DNA from: Rhodoligotrophos defluvii
Lineage (GTDB): Bacteria > Pseudomonadota > Alphaproteobacteria > Rhizobiales > Im1
Reading direction: 5' to 3'
Length of the DNA: 64,000 nucleotides
Assembly (NCBI RefSeq): GCF_005281615.1
Contig: NZ_SZZM01000001.1
Coordinates: 857,001 to 921,000, forward strand
The notes under the pieces were generated by a model. The model searched no databases. It had not been told where the DNA came from and was given only the letters and a program-made list of their open reading frames with translations. Both the position numbers and the translations under genes were made by a program. Of this stretch, positions 44,405 to 54,991 are shown in pieces (position 1 is the first letter of the stretch; each line of letters opens with the position of its first letter).

Positions 44405-45041
44405 CGCAAAGCCCGCCGTGGCAGGCGATCGGGCCAAGGTTGAGCGCCGCTGCATTGTCACGCGCGACGTGCGTGAGCCTGAGGATATGGTGCGATTCGT
44501 CCTGGCGCCCGATGCCTCGGTCACGCCGGATCTGAAACGCGAGTTGCCCGGCCGCGGCGTCTGGATCACGGCGCGGCGGCACCTGGTCGAGGAGGCTGTA
44601 CGCAAAAAGCTGTTTGCGCGCGGCTTCAAGCAGCAGGTCACGGTCGCCGACGACCTGGCGGATCGTGTGGCGAAGCTCATGGCGGATCGGGCGCTCGGCC
44701 TTCTGAGCTTTGCCAACAGGGCCGGTCTCGTGGCGACCGGTTTCGAGAAAGTGGCGGAAGCCATAGCAAGCGGACGGACCGCGGTGTTGCTTCAGGCCGC
44801 GGATGGCGCGATGAATGGCCGCCAGAAGCTCGCAGGAAAGCTTGCGGGCTCGGGCAGGACGGACGTGGAGATCATCGAGATCTTCACAGGAGAACAATTG
44901 AGTTTGGCATTGGGCAGGTCAAATGTGATACACGCTTCGCTCGGCCAAGATAGACTGACAAAGGCGTTCCTGAAGGCAGCGCACAGGTACGAGCACTTCA
45001 CTCTGCCACCCGGCAGATCAGCGGCGCTGCAGGACCGTTGA
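44367..45041 (+). CDS. YlxR-domain RNA-binding protein (DUF448 plus L7Ae-like part)
   Basis: The 224-residue protein is preceded by GGAGG (6-nt spacer) at ATG 44367, and ATG 44352 and 44373 are alternatives. It overlaps nusA by 38 nt. The YlxR domain (about 25-105) has RRCIVTRDV, RFVLAPD and LPGRGVWI. The second half (about 110-205) resembles an L7Ae/L30e-like fold, with LLSFANRAGLVATGFEKV. YlxR proteins bind RNA and nucleoid-related partners, and the fusion is common in alphaproteobacteria. Expression is likely coupled to nusA and infB, which starts 3 nt after its stop. Confidence 0.88.
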   Translation: MTMPQHARRVPPDAKPAVAGDRAKVERRCIVTRDVREPEDMVRFVLAPDASVTPDLKRELPGRGVWITARRHLVEEAVRKKLFARGFKQQVTVADDLADRVAKLMADRALGLLSFANRAGLVATGFEKVAEAIASGRTAVLLQAADGAMNGRQKLAGKLAGSGRTDVEIIEIFTGEQLSLALGRSNVIHASLGQDRLTKAFLKAAHRYEHFTLPPGRSAALQDR

Positions 45042-45044
45042 GGA

Positions 45045-47780
45045 ATGACGGATACAAAAGACACAGATAACACGACAGCAGGCGGTGGGCGGACCTTGAG
45101 TCTGCGCCGAAGCACCGTGGAGCAGAGCCGCGTCAAGCAGAACTTCTCGCATGGCCGCACCAAGCAGGTGGTGGTGGAGAAGAAGCGCAAGCGCGTGCTC
45201 GGCCCGGGAACGCCTGGAGCACGTCCGGATCTCGCCGGCCAGGCAGAAGCGGCGCCACAGCAGCGTCGCGCTACGGCCCCCGCGACCCCGCCCGCAGGCG
45301 GCGCCCAGGCACGCCCGGCCCAGGTGCATGCGCCGCAGCCTGCGGCCCAGCCGGCAGACGAGACCCGTGGCGATCAGCGCCGTTCGGCGCCCGGTCGCGA
45401 CGGCGGCGCCGGACGCTCCGGCGTGGTGTTGCGCACCCTGACCGAGGAAGAGCGCGAGGCGCGCAGCCAGGCCCTGGCGGAAGCCAGAGTGCGTGATGCC
45501 GAGGAACGTCGCCGTGCCGAGGAAGAGGCAAGGCGGCGAGCCGAAATCGAGGAGCAGGAGCGCCGCGAGCGCGAGGCTGAGGAGCGTCGCCGCGCCGAAG
45601 AGGCGCGTCTGAGGGAGGCTGAGGCTGGTAAGGCGGAAGTGCCGCAGACAGAAGCGACCCCGCAACAGGCGCCCGCAGCACCCGAGCCCGCCGCGGCCCC
45701 TGCGCCCCATGCCGCGCGCACCGGCGAGCAGCGCCCCGCCGAGGCCCGCAAGACTGAGGCCCGGCCTGCTGCACCGGCCGTCCAGCCCAAAGCTGTCGAG
45801 GTCGATGACGAGGAGGATGTGCGGGGCCGGGGCAAGGCCAAGCGCGAAGTGAAGGCGCCGACCCGCGTCAAGACAGACATCGAACGCCGCCGTGGCCGGC
45901 TGACGATCGGCAACGCTTTGAGTGCAGACGAGGACCGCGAGCGCTCGCTCGCGTCCATGCGCCGGCGCCAGGAACGGCAGAAGAAGCAGGCCGGACAATT
46001 CCAGCAATCGACCGAAAAGATCGTGCGCGACGTGATCATCCCCGAGGCGATCACCATCCAAGAACTGGCGAGCCGCATGGCTGAACGCGCGGTGGACGTC
46101 ATCAAGTACCTGATGCGTCAGGGGCAGATGCACAAGATCAACGACATCATCGATGCCGATACCGCCCAGCTGATCGCCGAGGAAATGGGCCACCGCGTCA
46201 AGCGTGTTTCGGAAGCGGATGTGGAAGAAGGCCTGATGGGCGTCGAAGACACCGCCGAGAACACCCAGCCGCGGGCGCCGGTGGTGACCGTGATGGGCCA
46301 CGTCGACCATGGCAAGACCTCCCTTCTCGACGCGATCCGCCATGCGGATGTGGCGGCCGGGGAGGCAGGCGGCATCACCCAGCATATCGGCGCCTATCAG
46401 GTGGAAACGCCCAGCGGCATGATCACCTTCATCGACACGCCGGGCCACGCCGCCTTCACGGCCATGCGCGCCCGTGGTGCGAAAGTGACCGATATCGTGG
46501 TGCTGGTGGTCGCGGCCGACGACGGCGTGATGCCGCAGACGATCGAGGCCATCAACCATGCGCGGGCGGCCCACGTGCCGCTCATTGTGGCCATCAACAA
46601 GATCGACAAGCCCGATTCGGACCCGAACCGAGTGCGGACGGATCTGCTGCGCCACGAGGTCGTGGTGGAGAGCATGGGTGGCGACACCTTGGAGGTCGAG
46701 GTCTCGGCGCTCAAGGGAACCAACCTCGACAAGCTGCTCGAGACCATTTTGCTGCAGGCCGAGCTGTTGGAGCTTCGGGCCAATCCCGATCGGCCGGCCG
46801 ATGGCACTGTGGTCGAGGCGCAGCTGGACAAGGGCCGCGGCCCCGTGGCAACCGTGCTCATTCAGCGCGGCACACTCCGCGTGGGCGACATCTTCGTGGC
46901 CGGCACCGCGTGGGGCCGGGTGCGCGCGCTGGTGAACGATCGCGGCGTGAACATCATGGAGGCCGGCCCATCCGTGCCGGTAGAGGTGCTGGGTCTGGGC
47001 TCCACGCCCGAAGCAGGCGACCAATTCGTGGTGGTGGATTCCGAAGGCCGGGCGCGCGAGATCACCGAGTACCGCGAGCGCAAGCGGCGCGAGCTGAAGG
47101 GCGTGGCACCAAGCGCCAGGGCATCCCTCGAGCAGATGATGAGTCAGCTGCGCGAGGGCGCACGCAAGGAAGTGCCGGTGGTGATCAAGGGCGACGTCCA
47201 AGGCTCGGCCGAAGCCATCGTGCAGGCCTTGGAGAAGCTCGGCAACGAGGAGGTCACCGCCCGCGTGCTGCTGTATGGCGTCGGCGGCATCACGGAATCG
47301 GACGTCACGCTTGCGGCCGCGTCCGGTGCCGTCATCCTCGGCTTCAATGTCCGCGCCAATGCCCAGGCGCGGGTGGCGGCCGAGCAAGCCGGCATCGAGA
47401 TCCGCTATTACAACGTCATCTACGATCTGGTGGACGACGTGAAGCGGACCATGTCCGGCCTGTTGGCGCCGGAGCTTCGCGAGGAGTTCCTGGGCAATGC
47501 GGAGGTGCTGGAGATCTTCAATATCTCCAAGGTCGGCAAGATCGCCGGCTGCCGGGTCACCGACGGCACCGTTCAGCGCGGCGCCAAGGTGCGCCTCATC
47601 CGCAACAATGTGGTCATCCACGAAGGCACCTTGTCCACGCTCAAGCGTTTCAAGGACGAAGTGCGCGAGGTGGTGGCGGGCCAGGAATGCGGCATGGCGT
47701 TCGAAGGCTACCAGGACATGCGCCCTGGCGATGTCATCGAATGCTATCGGGTGGAGACGATCGCTCGCACCCTGGACTGA
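45045..47780 (+). CDS. infB: Translation initiation factor IF-2
   Basis: IF-2 brings fMet-tRNA to the 30S ribosome. The 911-residue protein has an N-terminal basic segment (RTLSLRRS), a long Ala/Arg/Glu/Pro-rich low-complexity, coiled-coil-like region at about residues 60-270, and an IF2_N part near 325-395. The GTPase domain follows with GHVDHGKTS (about 417-425), DTPGH and NKID, then beta-barrels II and III-IV up to the fMet-tRNA-binding C-terminus. ATG 45045 follows the GAGG at the ylxR stop. Length is within the alphaproteobacterial range. Confidence 0.97.
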   Translation: MTDTKDTDNTTAGGGRTLSLRRSTVEQSRVKQNFSHGRTKQVVVEKKRKRVLGPGTPGARPDLAGQAEAAPQQRRATAPATPPAGGAQARPAQVHAPQPAAQPADETRGDQRRSAPGRDGGAGRSGVVLRTLTEEEREARSQALAEARVRDAEERRRAEEEARRRAEIEEQERREREAEERRRAEEARLREAEAGKAEVPQTEATPQQAPAAPEPAAAPAPHAARTGEQRPAEARKTEARPAAPAVQPKAVEVDDEEDVRGRGKAKREVKAPTRVKTDIERRRGRLTIGNALSADEDRERSLASMRRRQERQKKQAGQFQQSTEKIVRDVIIPEAITIQELASRMAERAVDVIKYLMRQGQMHKINDIIDADTAQLIAEEMGHRVKRVSEADVEEGLMGVEDTAENTQPRAPVVTVMGHVDHGKTSLLDAIRHADVAAGEAGGITQHIGAYQVETPSGMITFIDTPGHAAFTAMRARGAKVTDIVVLVVAADDGVMPQTIEAINHARAAHVPLIVAINKIDKPDSDPNRVRTDLLRHEVVVESMGGDTLEVEVSALKGTNLDKLLETILLQAELLELRANPDRPADGTVVEAQLDKGRGPVATVLIQRGTLRVGDIFVAGTAWGRVRALVNDRGVNIMEAGPSVPVEVLGLGSTPEAGDQFVVVDSEGRAREITEYRERKRRELKGVAPSARASLEQMMSQLREGARKEVPVVIKGDVQGSAEAIVQALEKLGNEEVTARVLLYGVGGITESDVTLAAASGAVILGFNVRANAQARVAAEQAGIEIRYYNVIYDLVDDVKRTMSGLLAPELREEFLGNAEVLEIFNISKVGKIAGCRVTDGTVQRGAKVRLIRNNVVIHEGTLSTLKRFKDEVREVVAGQECGMAFEGYQDMRPGDVIECYRVETIARTLD

Positions 47781-47794
47781 TGCTGGTCGCGTGA

Positions 47795-47836
47795 ATGACG
47801 TGGGAGCCGGGGCTTTAGGGGCCCGGCTCTCGTCAT
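47795..47836 (+). other. Long GC-rich hairpin between infB and rbfA
   Basis: ATGACG...CGTCAT (47795-47800 with 47831-47836) encloses a GGGAGCCGGGG/GGGCCCGGCTCT stem, giving a nearly continuous 16-17 bp stem. There is no U-run, so a processing site or mRNA stability element is more likely than a terminator. Confidence 0.55.
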
Positions 47837-47902
47837 ATTCAGCGGATCGAAACCAGATCCGAGCTCAAGCGGCGGAAAAGCATCGGCCCTGAAGAGGCTT
47901 CA

Positions 47903-48313
47903 ATGGCAGATCATCGGAAAGGCGCACCCAGCCAGCGGCAATTGCGAGTAGGCGAGCTCATACGCCATGCTCTGGCTGAGATCTTCTCGCGCGGCGACAC
48001 TTACGACCCGGCGCTCGACGGAGCGGTCACCGTTGTCGAAGTGTCGATGAGCCCGGACCTGCGGCACGCGACCGCCTATGTCATGCCCTTTGCCGGCCAC
48101 CGCTCGAACGAGGTGATGGCCGCGCTCGAACGGTCCCGCAAGCGCATCCGTGGCGAGGTGGGACGGCGGGTAACCCTCAAGTTCCTGCCGGACTTGCACT
48201 TCCGCCAGGACACATCCCTCGACTACGCGGCCCGCGTCGACGAGATCCTGCATCGTCCGGACGTGGCGCGCGATCTCGCGCGCCGCGACGAGGACGACCA
48301 AGACCATGAGTGA
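47903..48313 (+). CDS. rbfA: Ribosome-binding factor A
   Basis: RbfA is a cold-shock 30S maturation factor that binds near the 16S central pseudoknot. The 136-residue KH-like protein has RQLRVGELIRHALAEIFSRG in its first helix, VTVVEVSMSPDLRHATAYV and the LKFLPDLHFRQDTSLDYAARVDEIL region. Length is typical. It begins after the infB-rbfA hairpin and is followed 30 nt later by truB. Confidence 0.96.
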   Translation: MADHRKGAPSQRQLRVGELIRHALAEIFSRGDTYDPALDGAVTVVEVSMSPDLRHATAYVMPFAGHRSNEVMAALERSRKRIRGEVGRRVTLKFLPDLHFRQDTSLDYAARVDEILHRPDVARDLARRDEDDQDHE

Positions 48314-48343
48314 ACACCCATAGAGCACGAGGCGAACGGAACG

Positions 48344-49267
48344 ATGGGGCGCAGACGGAAGGGCGATGCGGTCAATGGCTGGATTCTGCTGGACAAGCCC
48401 AAGGGCATGACCTCGACCCAGGCGGTTGCCCAGGTGAAGCGGCTGTTTAATGCCCAGAAGGCCGGCCATGGCGGCACGCTCGACCCGCTGGCCACCGGCA
48501 TGTTGCCGATCGCGCTCGGTGAGGCGACCAAGACCGTGCCCTTCGTTGTGGAAGGCACCAAGGTCTACCGATTCACCGTGCGCTGGGGCCAGGAGACAAA
48601 TACGGATGACATGGAAGGCGAGGTCACGGCCGAAAGCGCCACCCGCCCGGCGCCCGAGCAGGTGGACGACATTCTGGACGACTATCTCGGCGTGATCATG
48701 CAAACGCCCCCGCAGTTTTCGGCCATCAAGATCGCCGGCGAGCGCGCCTATGACCTGGCGCGCACCGGCCAGAGCGTGACGATCGCCGCGCGCGAGGTGG
48801 TGATCGATCGGCTGGATCTTGTGGAGATCCTGGATGATGACCATTTCGTCTTCGAAGCGGAATGCGGACCTGGCACCTATGTTCGCGCGTTGGCCCGCGA
48901 CATGGGCCGGCAGCTCGGCTGTTACGGACATGTGGTGGCACTGCGGCGGCTGCGCGTCGGCCCGCTCGGCGCAGACGACATGATTTCGCTGGAAGAGCTG
49001 GAGGAATTGAGCGATAAGACACCCGGCCGCGAGGCCCTTTATGAAGTTCTCCGCCCTGTCGGGACCGCGCTGGACGACATCCCGGCCCTGGCCATCGGCA
49101 GTGCGGATGCGGCTCGCCTCAAGAGAGGTCAGCCGGTCATCATGCGCGGCAGAGACGCTCCCGTTCTCGACGGCACCTTTCTCGCACAGCTTCACGGCAA
49201 GCCCGTGGCGCTTGTCGAGATCAGCCAGGGAGCCCTCAAGCCAAAGCGTGTGTTCAATCTGGCCTGA
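48344..49267 (+). CDS. truB: tRNA pseudouridine(55) synthase
   Basis: TruB converts U55 of tRNAs to pseudouridine. In the 307-residue protein the catalytic aspartate is Asp47 in [14 protein letters not shown], followed by [17 protein letters not shown], the [11 protein letters not shown] segment and the C-terminal domain with [14 protein letters not shown]. Length is typical. It sits between rbfA and rpsO in the conserved operon. Confidence 0.97.
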   Translation: MGRRRKGDAVNGWILLDKPKGMTSTQAVAQVKRLFNAQKAGHGGTLDPLATGMLPIALGEATKTVPFVVEGTKVYRFTVRWGQETNTDDMEGEVTAESATRPAPEQVDDILDDYLGVIMQTPPQFSAIKIAGERAYDLARTGQSVTIAAREVVIDRLDLVEILDDDHFVFEAECGPGTYVRALARDMGRQLGCYGHVVALRRLRVGPLGADDMISLEELEELSDKTPGREALYEVLRPVGTALDDIPALAIGSADAARLKRGQPVIMRGRDAPVLDGTFLAQLHGKPVALVEISQGALKPKRVFNLA

Positions 49268-49299
49268 TTGAGGCCGCCGAGACTGAGAGGAGCTACCCG

Positions 49300-49569
49300 A
49301 TGTCGATTACTGCCGAGCGCAAGCTCGAGATCATCAAGGACAACGCCCAGTCGGACACGGACACGGGTTCGGCCTATGTGCAGATTGCCGTGCTGACCGA
49401 GCGGATCAAGAACCTGACCGAGCATTTCCAGACCCATGCCAAGGATAACCATTCCCGGCGCGGACTGTTGAAGCTGGTCAGCCGCCGTCGCAAGCTGCTG
49501 GATTATCTCAAGCGCAAGGATGAGGCCGGCTATCAGGCCATCATCAAGAAGCTGGGGATCCGTCGCTGA
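49300..49569 (+). CDS. rpsO: 30S ribosomal protein S15
   Basis: S15 is 89 residues, the normal length. It binds the central domain of 16S rRNA and forms bridge contacts. The segments [46 protein letters not shown] and the C-terminal [12 protein letters not shown] fit the family. The start follows GAGAGG. In enterobacteria S15 represses its own translation; that is not visible here. Confidence 0.98.
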   Translation: MSITAERKLEIIKDNAQSDTDTGSAYVQIAVLTERIKNLTEHFQTHAKDNHSRRGLLKLVSRRRKLLDYLKRKDEAGYQAIIKKLGIRR

Positions 49570-49605
49570 TTTTCGCCCCCGTCCAGGGGGCAACACGTTT
49601 CATGA

Positions 49606-49630
49606 GGTCGCCGGCACGGGGTCGGCGACC
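49606..49630 (+). other. Perfect hairpin in the rpsO-pnp intercistronic leader
   Basis: GGTCGCCG (49606-49613) pairs exactly with CGGCGACC (49623-49630). It is 68 nt before pnp. In E. coli a stem in the same place is cut by RNase III and mediates pnp autoregulation, so the same role is plausible here. Confidence 0.55.
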
Positions 49631-49698
49631 CGCAAGCCCATAGGATGCCGCCAGGGAAGTGAACTGGTGAGGCGGCGAGGGCTTAAGGAAGGTACGAC

Positions 49699-51846
49699 AT
49701 GTTTGATATCCACACAGAAGAATTGGAATGGGGTGGACGGCCGCTCAAGTTCGAGACGGGCCGCATTGCGCGCCAGGCCGACGGGGCCGTATTGGTAACC
49801 TATGGCGAGACCACGGTGCTTGCCACCGCCGTCGCCGAGCGCACCGCCAAGCCGGGCGTCGACTTTTTCCCCCTGACCGTCAACTATCAGGAGAAGAGCT
49901 ATGCCGCCGGAAAGATTCCAGGCGGCTTTTTTAAGCGCGAGGCCCGGCCCTCGGAAAAGGAGACCCTGGTTTCCCGCCTGATCGACCGTCCGATACGGCC
50001 GCTCTTCGTCCCGGGCTTCCGCAACGAGACGCAGGTGATCGTCACCGTCATCTCGCACGACATGGAAAACGATCCGGATATCGTTTCCATGGTGGCGGCA
50101 TCGGCCGCTCTGACGATTTCAGGCATCCCGTTCATGGGCCCCATCGGGGCCGCGCGCGTCGGCTATATCGACGGCCAGTATGTGCTCAACCCCAGCCTGC
50201 AGGAAATGCCGGACACCAAGCTCGATCTGGTGGTGGCGGGCAGCGCCGACGCGGTGCTGATGGTCGAATCCGAAGCGCATGAGCTGTCGGAAGAGGCCAT
50301 GCTCGGCGCCGTGATGTTCGGGCACCGGGCGTTCCAGCCGGTCATCGACGCCATCGTGCGCCTGGCCGAAAAGGCCGCGCGCGAGCCGCGCGAGGTGCAG
50401 CTCCCCGACACGAGCGAGGTCTATGCCAAGGTGAAGTCGCTGGCCGAAGCCAAGCTCCGCGAGGCCTATGCGGTCGTATCCAAGGCAGCGCGCCAGGAAG
50501 CGGTAAGCCGGGTCAAGGACGAAGTGGTCGAGGCGCTTGCCGGTGCCTCTGCCGAAACCCCTGCTGACCTTCAGGCGGTGGGCGAGGCGTTCAAGACCCT
50601 TGAAAAGGAAATCGTCCGCGGCAACATCCTCGACACGGGCAAGCGCATCGACGGGCGCACCCTGACCGACATCCGCCCCATCGACTGCCAGGTTGGCGTG
50701 ATCCCGCGCGCTCATGGCACCGCGCTGTTCACCCGTGGCGAGACGCAGGCGCTGGTGTTCACCACCTTGGGTACGGGCGAGGACGAGCAGTTTGTGGATG
50801 CGCTTGAAGGAACCTACAAGGAGTCCTTCATGCTGCACTACAATTTCCCGCCCTTCTCAGTGGGCGAGACCGGCCGCACCGGCTTCACCGGCCGTCGGGA
50901 AATCGGCCACGGCAAGCTCGCATGGCGCGCCGTCCATCCGCTGCTGCCCTCCAAGGAGCAGTTCCCCTACACGATCCGCGTTGTCTCGGAGATCACCGAG
51001 TCGAACGGCTCGTCGTCCATGGCGACGGTGTGCGGATCCTCGCTCGCGCTGATGGATGCGGGCGTGCCGCTGAAGCGCCCGGTGGCCGGCATCGCCATGG
51101 GTCTGATCAAGGAAGAGGACCGGGTGGCGGTGCTCTCCGACATCCTCGGCGACGAGGACCACCTGGGCGACATGGATTTCAAGGTGGCCGGTACCCAGGA
51201 AGGCATCACCTCGCTGCAGATGGACATCAAGATCTCCGGCATCACCGAAGAGATCATGCGTACCGCGCTGTTCCAGGCCCGCGAAGGGCGCATGCACATC
51301 CTGGGCGAGATGAACAAGGCGCTGGGCTCGGCCCGCTCCGGTCTTGGCGAACACGCACCGCGCATCGAGGTCATGACCATTCCGGTGGATAAGATCCGTG
51401 AGGTCATCGGTACGGGCGGCAAGGTCATCCGCGAGATCGTCGAGAAGACCGGCGCCAAGATCGACATCTCCGACGATGGCACCATCAAGATCGCCTCCTC
51501 AAAGGGCGACCAGATCGACGCGGCCATCAAGTGGATCAAGAGCATCGTCTCCGAGCCGGAGATCGGTGAGATCTACGACGGCAAGGTGGTCAAGGTCGTG
51601 GACTTCGGTGCCTTCGTGAACTTCTTCGGCAGCCGCGACGGTCTGGTCCATGTGTCGGAACTGGCGCCGCACCGGGTCGAGAAGGTCTCCGACGTGGTGA
51701 AGGAAGGCCAGTCCGTGAAGGTGAAGCTGATCGGCTTCGACCCACGCGGCAAGGTGCGCCTGTCCATGAAGGCGGTGGACCAGGAGACGGGTGCCGATCT
51801 CACCAAGCAGGCAAGCCCGGAAGCCAAGGAAGAAGTCGGCGGCTGA
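49699..51846 (+). CDS. pnp: Polyribonucleotide nucleotidyltransferase (PNPase)
   Basis: This 715-residue 3'-to-5' phosphorolytic exoribonuclease has two RNase PH domains (about 1-230 and 310-545), with an all-helical insert between. [17 protein letters not shown] belongs to the second PH core. A KH domain (about 555-615, containing [12 protein letters not shown]) and an S1 domain (about 620-690, containing [17 protein letters not shown]) follow. It takes part in mRNA decay and in sRNA handling. It ends the operon at a strong terminator. Confidence 0.97.
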   Translation: MFDIHTEELEWGGRPLKFETGRIARQADGAVLVTYGETTVLATAVAERTAKPGVDFFPLTVNYQEKSYAAGKIPGGFFKREARPSEKETLVSRLIDRPIRPLFVPGFRNETQVIVTVISHDMENDPDIVSMVAASAALTISGIPFMGPIGAARVGYIDGQYVLNPSLQEMPDTKLDLVVAGSADAVLMVESEAHELSEEAMLGAVMFGHRAFQPVIDAIVRLAEKAAREPREVQLPDTSEVYAKVKSLAEAKLREAYAVVSKAARQEAVSRVKDEVVEALAGASAETPADLQAVGEAFKTLEKEIVRGNILDTGKRIDGRTLTDIRPIDCQVGVIPRAHGTALFTRGETQALVFTTLGTGEDEQFVDALEGTYKESFMLHYNFPPFSVGETGRTGFTGRREIGHGKLAWRAVHPLLPSKEQFPYTIRVVSEITESNGSSSMATVCGSSLALMDAGVPLKRPVAGIAMGLIKEEDRVAVLSDILGDEDHLGDMDFKVAGTQEGITSLQMDIKISGITEEIMRTALFQAREGRMHILGEMNKALGSARSGLGEHAPRIEVMTIPVDKIREVIGTGGKVIREIVEKTGAKIDISDDGTIKIASSKGDQIDAAIKWIKSIVSEPEIGEIYDGKVVKVVDFGAFVNFFGSRDGLVHVSELAPHRVEKVSDVVKEGQSVKVKLIGFDPRGKVRLSMKAVDQETGADLTKQASPEAKEEVGG

Positions 51847-51878
51847 CAAGCACAGCCCCCGATTTGCAGCAGGGAATG

Positions 51879-51909
51879 AGGCGCAGCCACAACGGCTTGC
51901 GCCTTTTTC
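51879..51909 (+). terminator. Intrinsic terminator of the rimP-pnp operon
   Basis: AGGCGCAGCC (51879-51888), loop ACAAC, GGCTTGCGCCT (51894-51904, one bulge) is followed by TTTTTCATT. It begins 33 nt after the pnp stop and lies before the convergent fabI gene. Confidence 0.85.
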
Positions 51910-51936
51910 ATTGCGCGGTTGCCCAAGAGAGCAGGT

Positions 51937-52809
51937 CTACTGCGCGGCATCCCGCGGGGCGATGATCCCCACCGGCTCCTCTTCGACCGCTTCGCGGCTG
52001 ATGTCGTCGGGGCGCGGCATCGAGATGATGTTATAGCCCGAATCCACGTAATGGATCTCGCCGGTGACGCCGTTGGACAGCTCAGAGACCAGATACAGCG
52101 CCGCCCCGCCGACCTCGTCGAGGGTCACGGTACGCCTCAGCGGCGCGTGCTTCTTCTGGTAGTTGTACATGATGCGGGCGTCCGAAATACCAGAGCCGGC
52201 GAGGGTACGCATAGGTCCCGCGGAAATGGCATTCACCCGGACGTTTTGCGGGCCGTAGTCGGCCGCGAGATAGCGGACACTGGCTTCGAGCCCTGCCTTG
52301 GCGACCCCCATCACATTGTAATTCGGCATCACCCGGGTGGAGCCGCCATAGGTGAGTGTGAGCAGCGAGCCGCCATTGGGCATCAGCGGCGCGGCCCGGC
52401 GGGCGACCTCGGTGAACGAAAAGCACGAGATCACCATGGTGCGGATGAAATTCTGTCGTGTGGTGTCCGCATAGCGGCCCTTGAGCTCGCCCTTGTCGGA
52501 ATAGGCGATGGCATGCACCACGAAATCGAGGCTGCCCCAGCTCTTGCCCAGCTGCTCAAATACCTCGTCCACGGTCGTGATATCTTCGACGTCGCAAGGC
52601 AGCAGGATATCGCTGCCGACGGACGCGGCAAGCGGCCTCACCCTGCGGCCGAAAGCTTCCCCCTGATAGGTGAAGGCCAGCTCCGCGCCATGCTTGCGGA
52701 GCGTGAGCGCGATGCCCCAAGCGATGGAGTGGTCGTTGGCCACGCCCATGATCAGGCCCCGCTTGCCCGCCATGAGACCGCTTTCCGTCGTCTGAACCAT
52801 CGTTCCCAT
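51937..52809 (-). CDS. fabI: Enoyl-[acyl-carrier-protein] reductase (NADH)
   Basis: FabI performs the last reduction of each fatty-acid elongation cycle. The 290-residue short-chain dehydrogenase has the nucleotide-binding part GVANDHSIAWGIA, FVVHAIAYSD and the catalytic YGGSTRVMPNYNVMGVAKAGLE core, with the Tyr-Met-Lys arrangement of FabI. The final GYNIISMP motif is also family-specific. The ATG at 52809 is preferred over an ATG 10 codons upstream. It is the third gene of fabA-fabB-fabI, transcribed on the minus strand and separated from fabB by a palindromic repeat. Confidence 0.96.
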   Translation of the reverse strand: MGTMVQTTESGLMAGKRGLIMGVANDHSIAWGIALTLRKHGAELAFTYQGEAFGRRVRPLAASVGSDILLPCDVEDITTVDEVFEQLGKSWGSLDFVVHAIAYSDKGELKGRYADTTRQNFIRTMVISCFSFTEVARRAAPLMPNGGSLLTLTYGGSTRVMPNYNVMGVAKAGLEASVRYLAADYGPQNVRVNAISAGPMRTLAGSGISDARIMYNYQKKHAPLRRTVTLDEVGGAALYLVSELSNGVTGEIHYVDSGYNIISMPRPDDISREAVEEEPVGIIAPRDAAQ

Positions 52810-52891
52810 AAGTCTCGCCCCTTCGGACTGGAGCGGCACGCCCGGAAGTGATCACCGTTGGGCAGCGCCGCACGATCAAAAAGCTTAGAGC

Positions 52892-52920
52892 AAAGCACCT
52901 GATTTCGAAATCGGGTCTTT
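52892..52920. repeat. Palindromic element between fabB and fabI
   Basis: A 29-nt almost perfect palindrome centred on TTCGAA (ACCTGATTTCGAAATCGGGT core at 52897-52916, with AAAG/CTTT arms). On the minus strand it is followed after about 10 nt by a short T-run, so it may weaken or end transcription within the fab operon. It resembles a dispersed rhizobial repeat. Confidence 0.5.
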
Positions 52921-52924
52921 CGCC

Positions 52925-54151
52925 TTAAGCCACGTATTTCCTGAAGATCAGCGTTCCGTTGGTCCCGCCAAACCCGAAGGAGTTGGACATCACGGTGTTG
53001 ACTTCGACATTGTCGATCCGCTGCCGCACGATGGGCATATCGGCGAAAGCGGGATCGAGCTCTTCGATATGGGCGCTTTCGGCGATGAAGCGGTTCTGCA
53101 TCATCAGCAGCGAATAGATCGCTTCTTGCACCCCGGCCGCGCCGAGCGAATGGCCGGTCAGCGCCTTGGTGGCGGAAATCGGCGGGCACTGGTCACCGGA
53201 GCCGAAGATGCGCCGGATCGCGTCGATTTCCGGGCCATCCCCTGCTGGTGTCGAGGTCGCATGCGGATTGATATAGTCGATCCTTTCACCGTTCAGGCCG
53301 GCCATGGCCAGCCGCATGCACCGTTCCGCGCCTTCGCCGGAGGGTGCCACCATGTCATAGCCGTCGGACGTCGCGCCATAGCCCGCCACCTCCGCGTAGA
53401 TCTTCGCGCCACGTGCCTTGGCGTGTTCCAGCTCCTCCAGCACCAATACGCCTGCCCCTCCGGCAATGACGAAACCGTCGCGGTTCACGTCATAAGGCCG
53501 AGAGGCCGTCTCAGGCGTTGCATTATACTTCGACGACATGGCGCCCATCGCATCGAACAGGTTCGACAGGGACCAGTCGAGCTCCTCGCATCCGCCAGCG
53601 AAGACGATGTCCTGCTTGCCCCACTGGATGAGCTCGGCCGCATTGCCGATGCAATGGGTCGAGGTGGCGCAGGCGGAGGAGATGGAGTAGTTGACGCCTT
53701 TGATCTTGAACCAGGTCGCGAGCGTTGCCGAAGCGGTGGACGACATCGCCTTGGGTACCGCGAATGGCCCTATCCGTTTAGGGCCCTTCTCCCGGGTGAT
53801 GTCCGCCGCCTCCACGATCGCGCGGGTGGAAGGGCCGCCCGAGCCCATCACGATCCCGGTGCGCGGGTTCGAGACCTCGTCCGGCTCTAGGCCTGCGTCC
53901 CGGATGGCCTGTTCCATCGCCACGTGGTTCCAGGCCGCCCCGCCGCCGAGGAAGCGCATGGCGCGCCGATCCACCGCCTCGCCGGGTTCCAGTGTCGGGG
54001 CGCCATGCACCTGGCAGCGGAACCCCAGCTCTGCATATTCTTTTGCGCGGCTGATGCCTGACTTCGCCTCGCGCAGGGAGGCCAGCACTTCCTGGCTGTT
54101 ATTGCCTATGCTCGATACGATACCTAGTCCTGTTACGACCACACGCCTCAC
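52925..54151 (-). CDS. fabB: Beta-ketoacyl-ACP synthase I
   Basis: FabB elongates acyl-ACP and is needed for unsaturated fatty acids together with FabA. The 408-residue thiolase-fold enzyme has the active-site Cys in [10 protein letters not shown], and the His residues in [11 protein letters not shown] and [12 protein letters not shown]. The C-terminal [10 protein letters not shown] is the usual synthase signature. The start is GTG 54151, with AAGGA about 8 nt upstream. It lies 36 nt downstream of fabA. Confidence 0.96.
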   Translation of the reverse strand: MRRVVVTGLGIVSSIGNNSQEVLASLREAKSGISRAKEYAELGFRCQVHGAPTLEPGEAVDRRAMRFLGGGAAWNHVAMEQAIRDAGLEPDEVSNPRTGIVMGSGGPSTRAIVEAADITREKGPKRIGPFAVPKAMSSTASATLATWFKIKGVNYSISSACATSTHCIGNAAELIQWGKQDIVFAGGCEELDWSLSNLFDAMGAMSSKYNATPETASRPYDVNRDGFVIAGGAGVLVLEELEHAKARGAKIYAEVAGYGATSDGYDMVAPSGEGAERCMRLAMAGLNGERIDYINPHATSTPAGDGPEIDAIRRIFGSGDQCPPISATKALTGHSLGAAGVQEAIYSLLMMQNRFIAESAHIEELDPAFADMPIVRQRIDNVEVNTVMSNSFGFGGTNGTLIFRKYVA

Positions 54152-54187
54152 GGCTCGGTCCTTCTATCTGTTGTCGATGCCCGGTCC

Positions 54188-54703
54188 TCACGCCTTACTT
54201 GGGGTGAAGAGGCCGACCTTCAAATCCTGTGCGGTATAAAGCGCACGGCCGTCGGCCTTCAGCAGGCCGTCGGCAATCCCAAGCGTCAGCTTGCGCTGGA
54301 TCACGCGCTTGAGATTCACAACATATTCGACCTTCGTGACAGACGGCACAACCATGTCGGTGAATTTTACCTCCCCGACGCTGAGCGCACGCCCCTTGCC
54401 TGGGCTGCCCAGCCAGCCCAGGAAAAAGCCGAGAAGCTGCCAGAGAGCATCGAGACCGAGGCAGCCCGGCATCACCGGATCACCCAGGAAATGGCACGGA
54501 AAGAACCACAGATCCGGCTTTATATCGAGCTCGGCGACGATCTCGCCCTTGCCATATTCCCCGCCCTGCTCCGAGATCGAGGAAATCCGGTCGAACATGA
54601 GCATGGGCGGAAGCGGAAGCTGCGCGTTTCCCGGACCGAATAGCTCGCCCCGGGCACAGGCGAGCAGTTCCTCATAGCCATAGCTCGATTTCCGCTGAAG
54701 CAT
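54188..54703 (-). CDS. fabA: 3-hydroxydecanoyl-ACP dehydratase/isomerase
   Basis: FabA dehydrates 3-hydroxydecanoyl-ACP and isomerises the double bond, which starts unsaturated fatty acid synthesis. The hot-dog protein carries the active-site region [19 protein letters not shown] with the catalytic His and Asp. From ATG 54703 it is 171 residues, the usual length, beginning [18 protein letters not shown] at 54727 has a better ribosome site (AAAAAGG) and would add 8 residues. It is divergent from irr, 288 nt apart. Confidence 0.95.
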   Translation of the reverse strand: MLQRKSSYGYEELLACARGELFGPGNAQLPLPPMLMFDRISSISEQGGEYGKGEIVAELDIKPDLWFFPCHFLGDPVMPGCLGLDALWQLLGFFLGWLGSPGKGRALSVGEVKFTDMVVPSVTKVEYVVNLKRVIQRKLTLGIADGLLKADGRALYTAQDLKVGLFTPSKA

Positions 54704-54991
54704 TCCTTGCCCAAGCTTTGTTTGCAATTGAGCCTTTTTGCATCAAGGCCCTATGTTTGAACCTAGATATGCGTGGCGCTGCCACAGCCGCGTGGTGCTG
54801 GCCTCGCGGCTTTGCCGCTTCCTATCATACCAGAGCCGTCGCTGAAAGCCTCTCGCCACCTCATGGTGAGACGCCATGCTATGCGGCGGAATGAAACTTG
54901 CTGGCGCCTCCCACAAATGCTACATGCGAGGCATTCTCACCGCGTCGTCAAAAACGCGGCGATGTCTTGTTGAATGGACGAAGGTTGCTGA

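Noticed and set aside
42146-44764. An 872-codon open frame on the minus strand opposite rimP-nusA-ylxR
   Set aside because: It is antisense to certain genes and has a composition typical of GC-rich shadow frames (Arg, His, Leu, Asp), with no recognisable domain.
45018-47621. An 867-codon open frame on the minus strand opposite infB
   Set aside because: It is a shadow of the infB codon pattern. The IF-2 reading is unambiguous.
54728-54991. Irr/ICE or Fur box in the fabA-irr divergent gap
   Set aside because: No clear match to an ICE or Fur-box consensus was found. A partial REP-like CCTCATGGTGAG near 54859-54870 is too weak to call.
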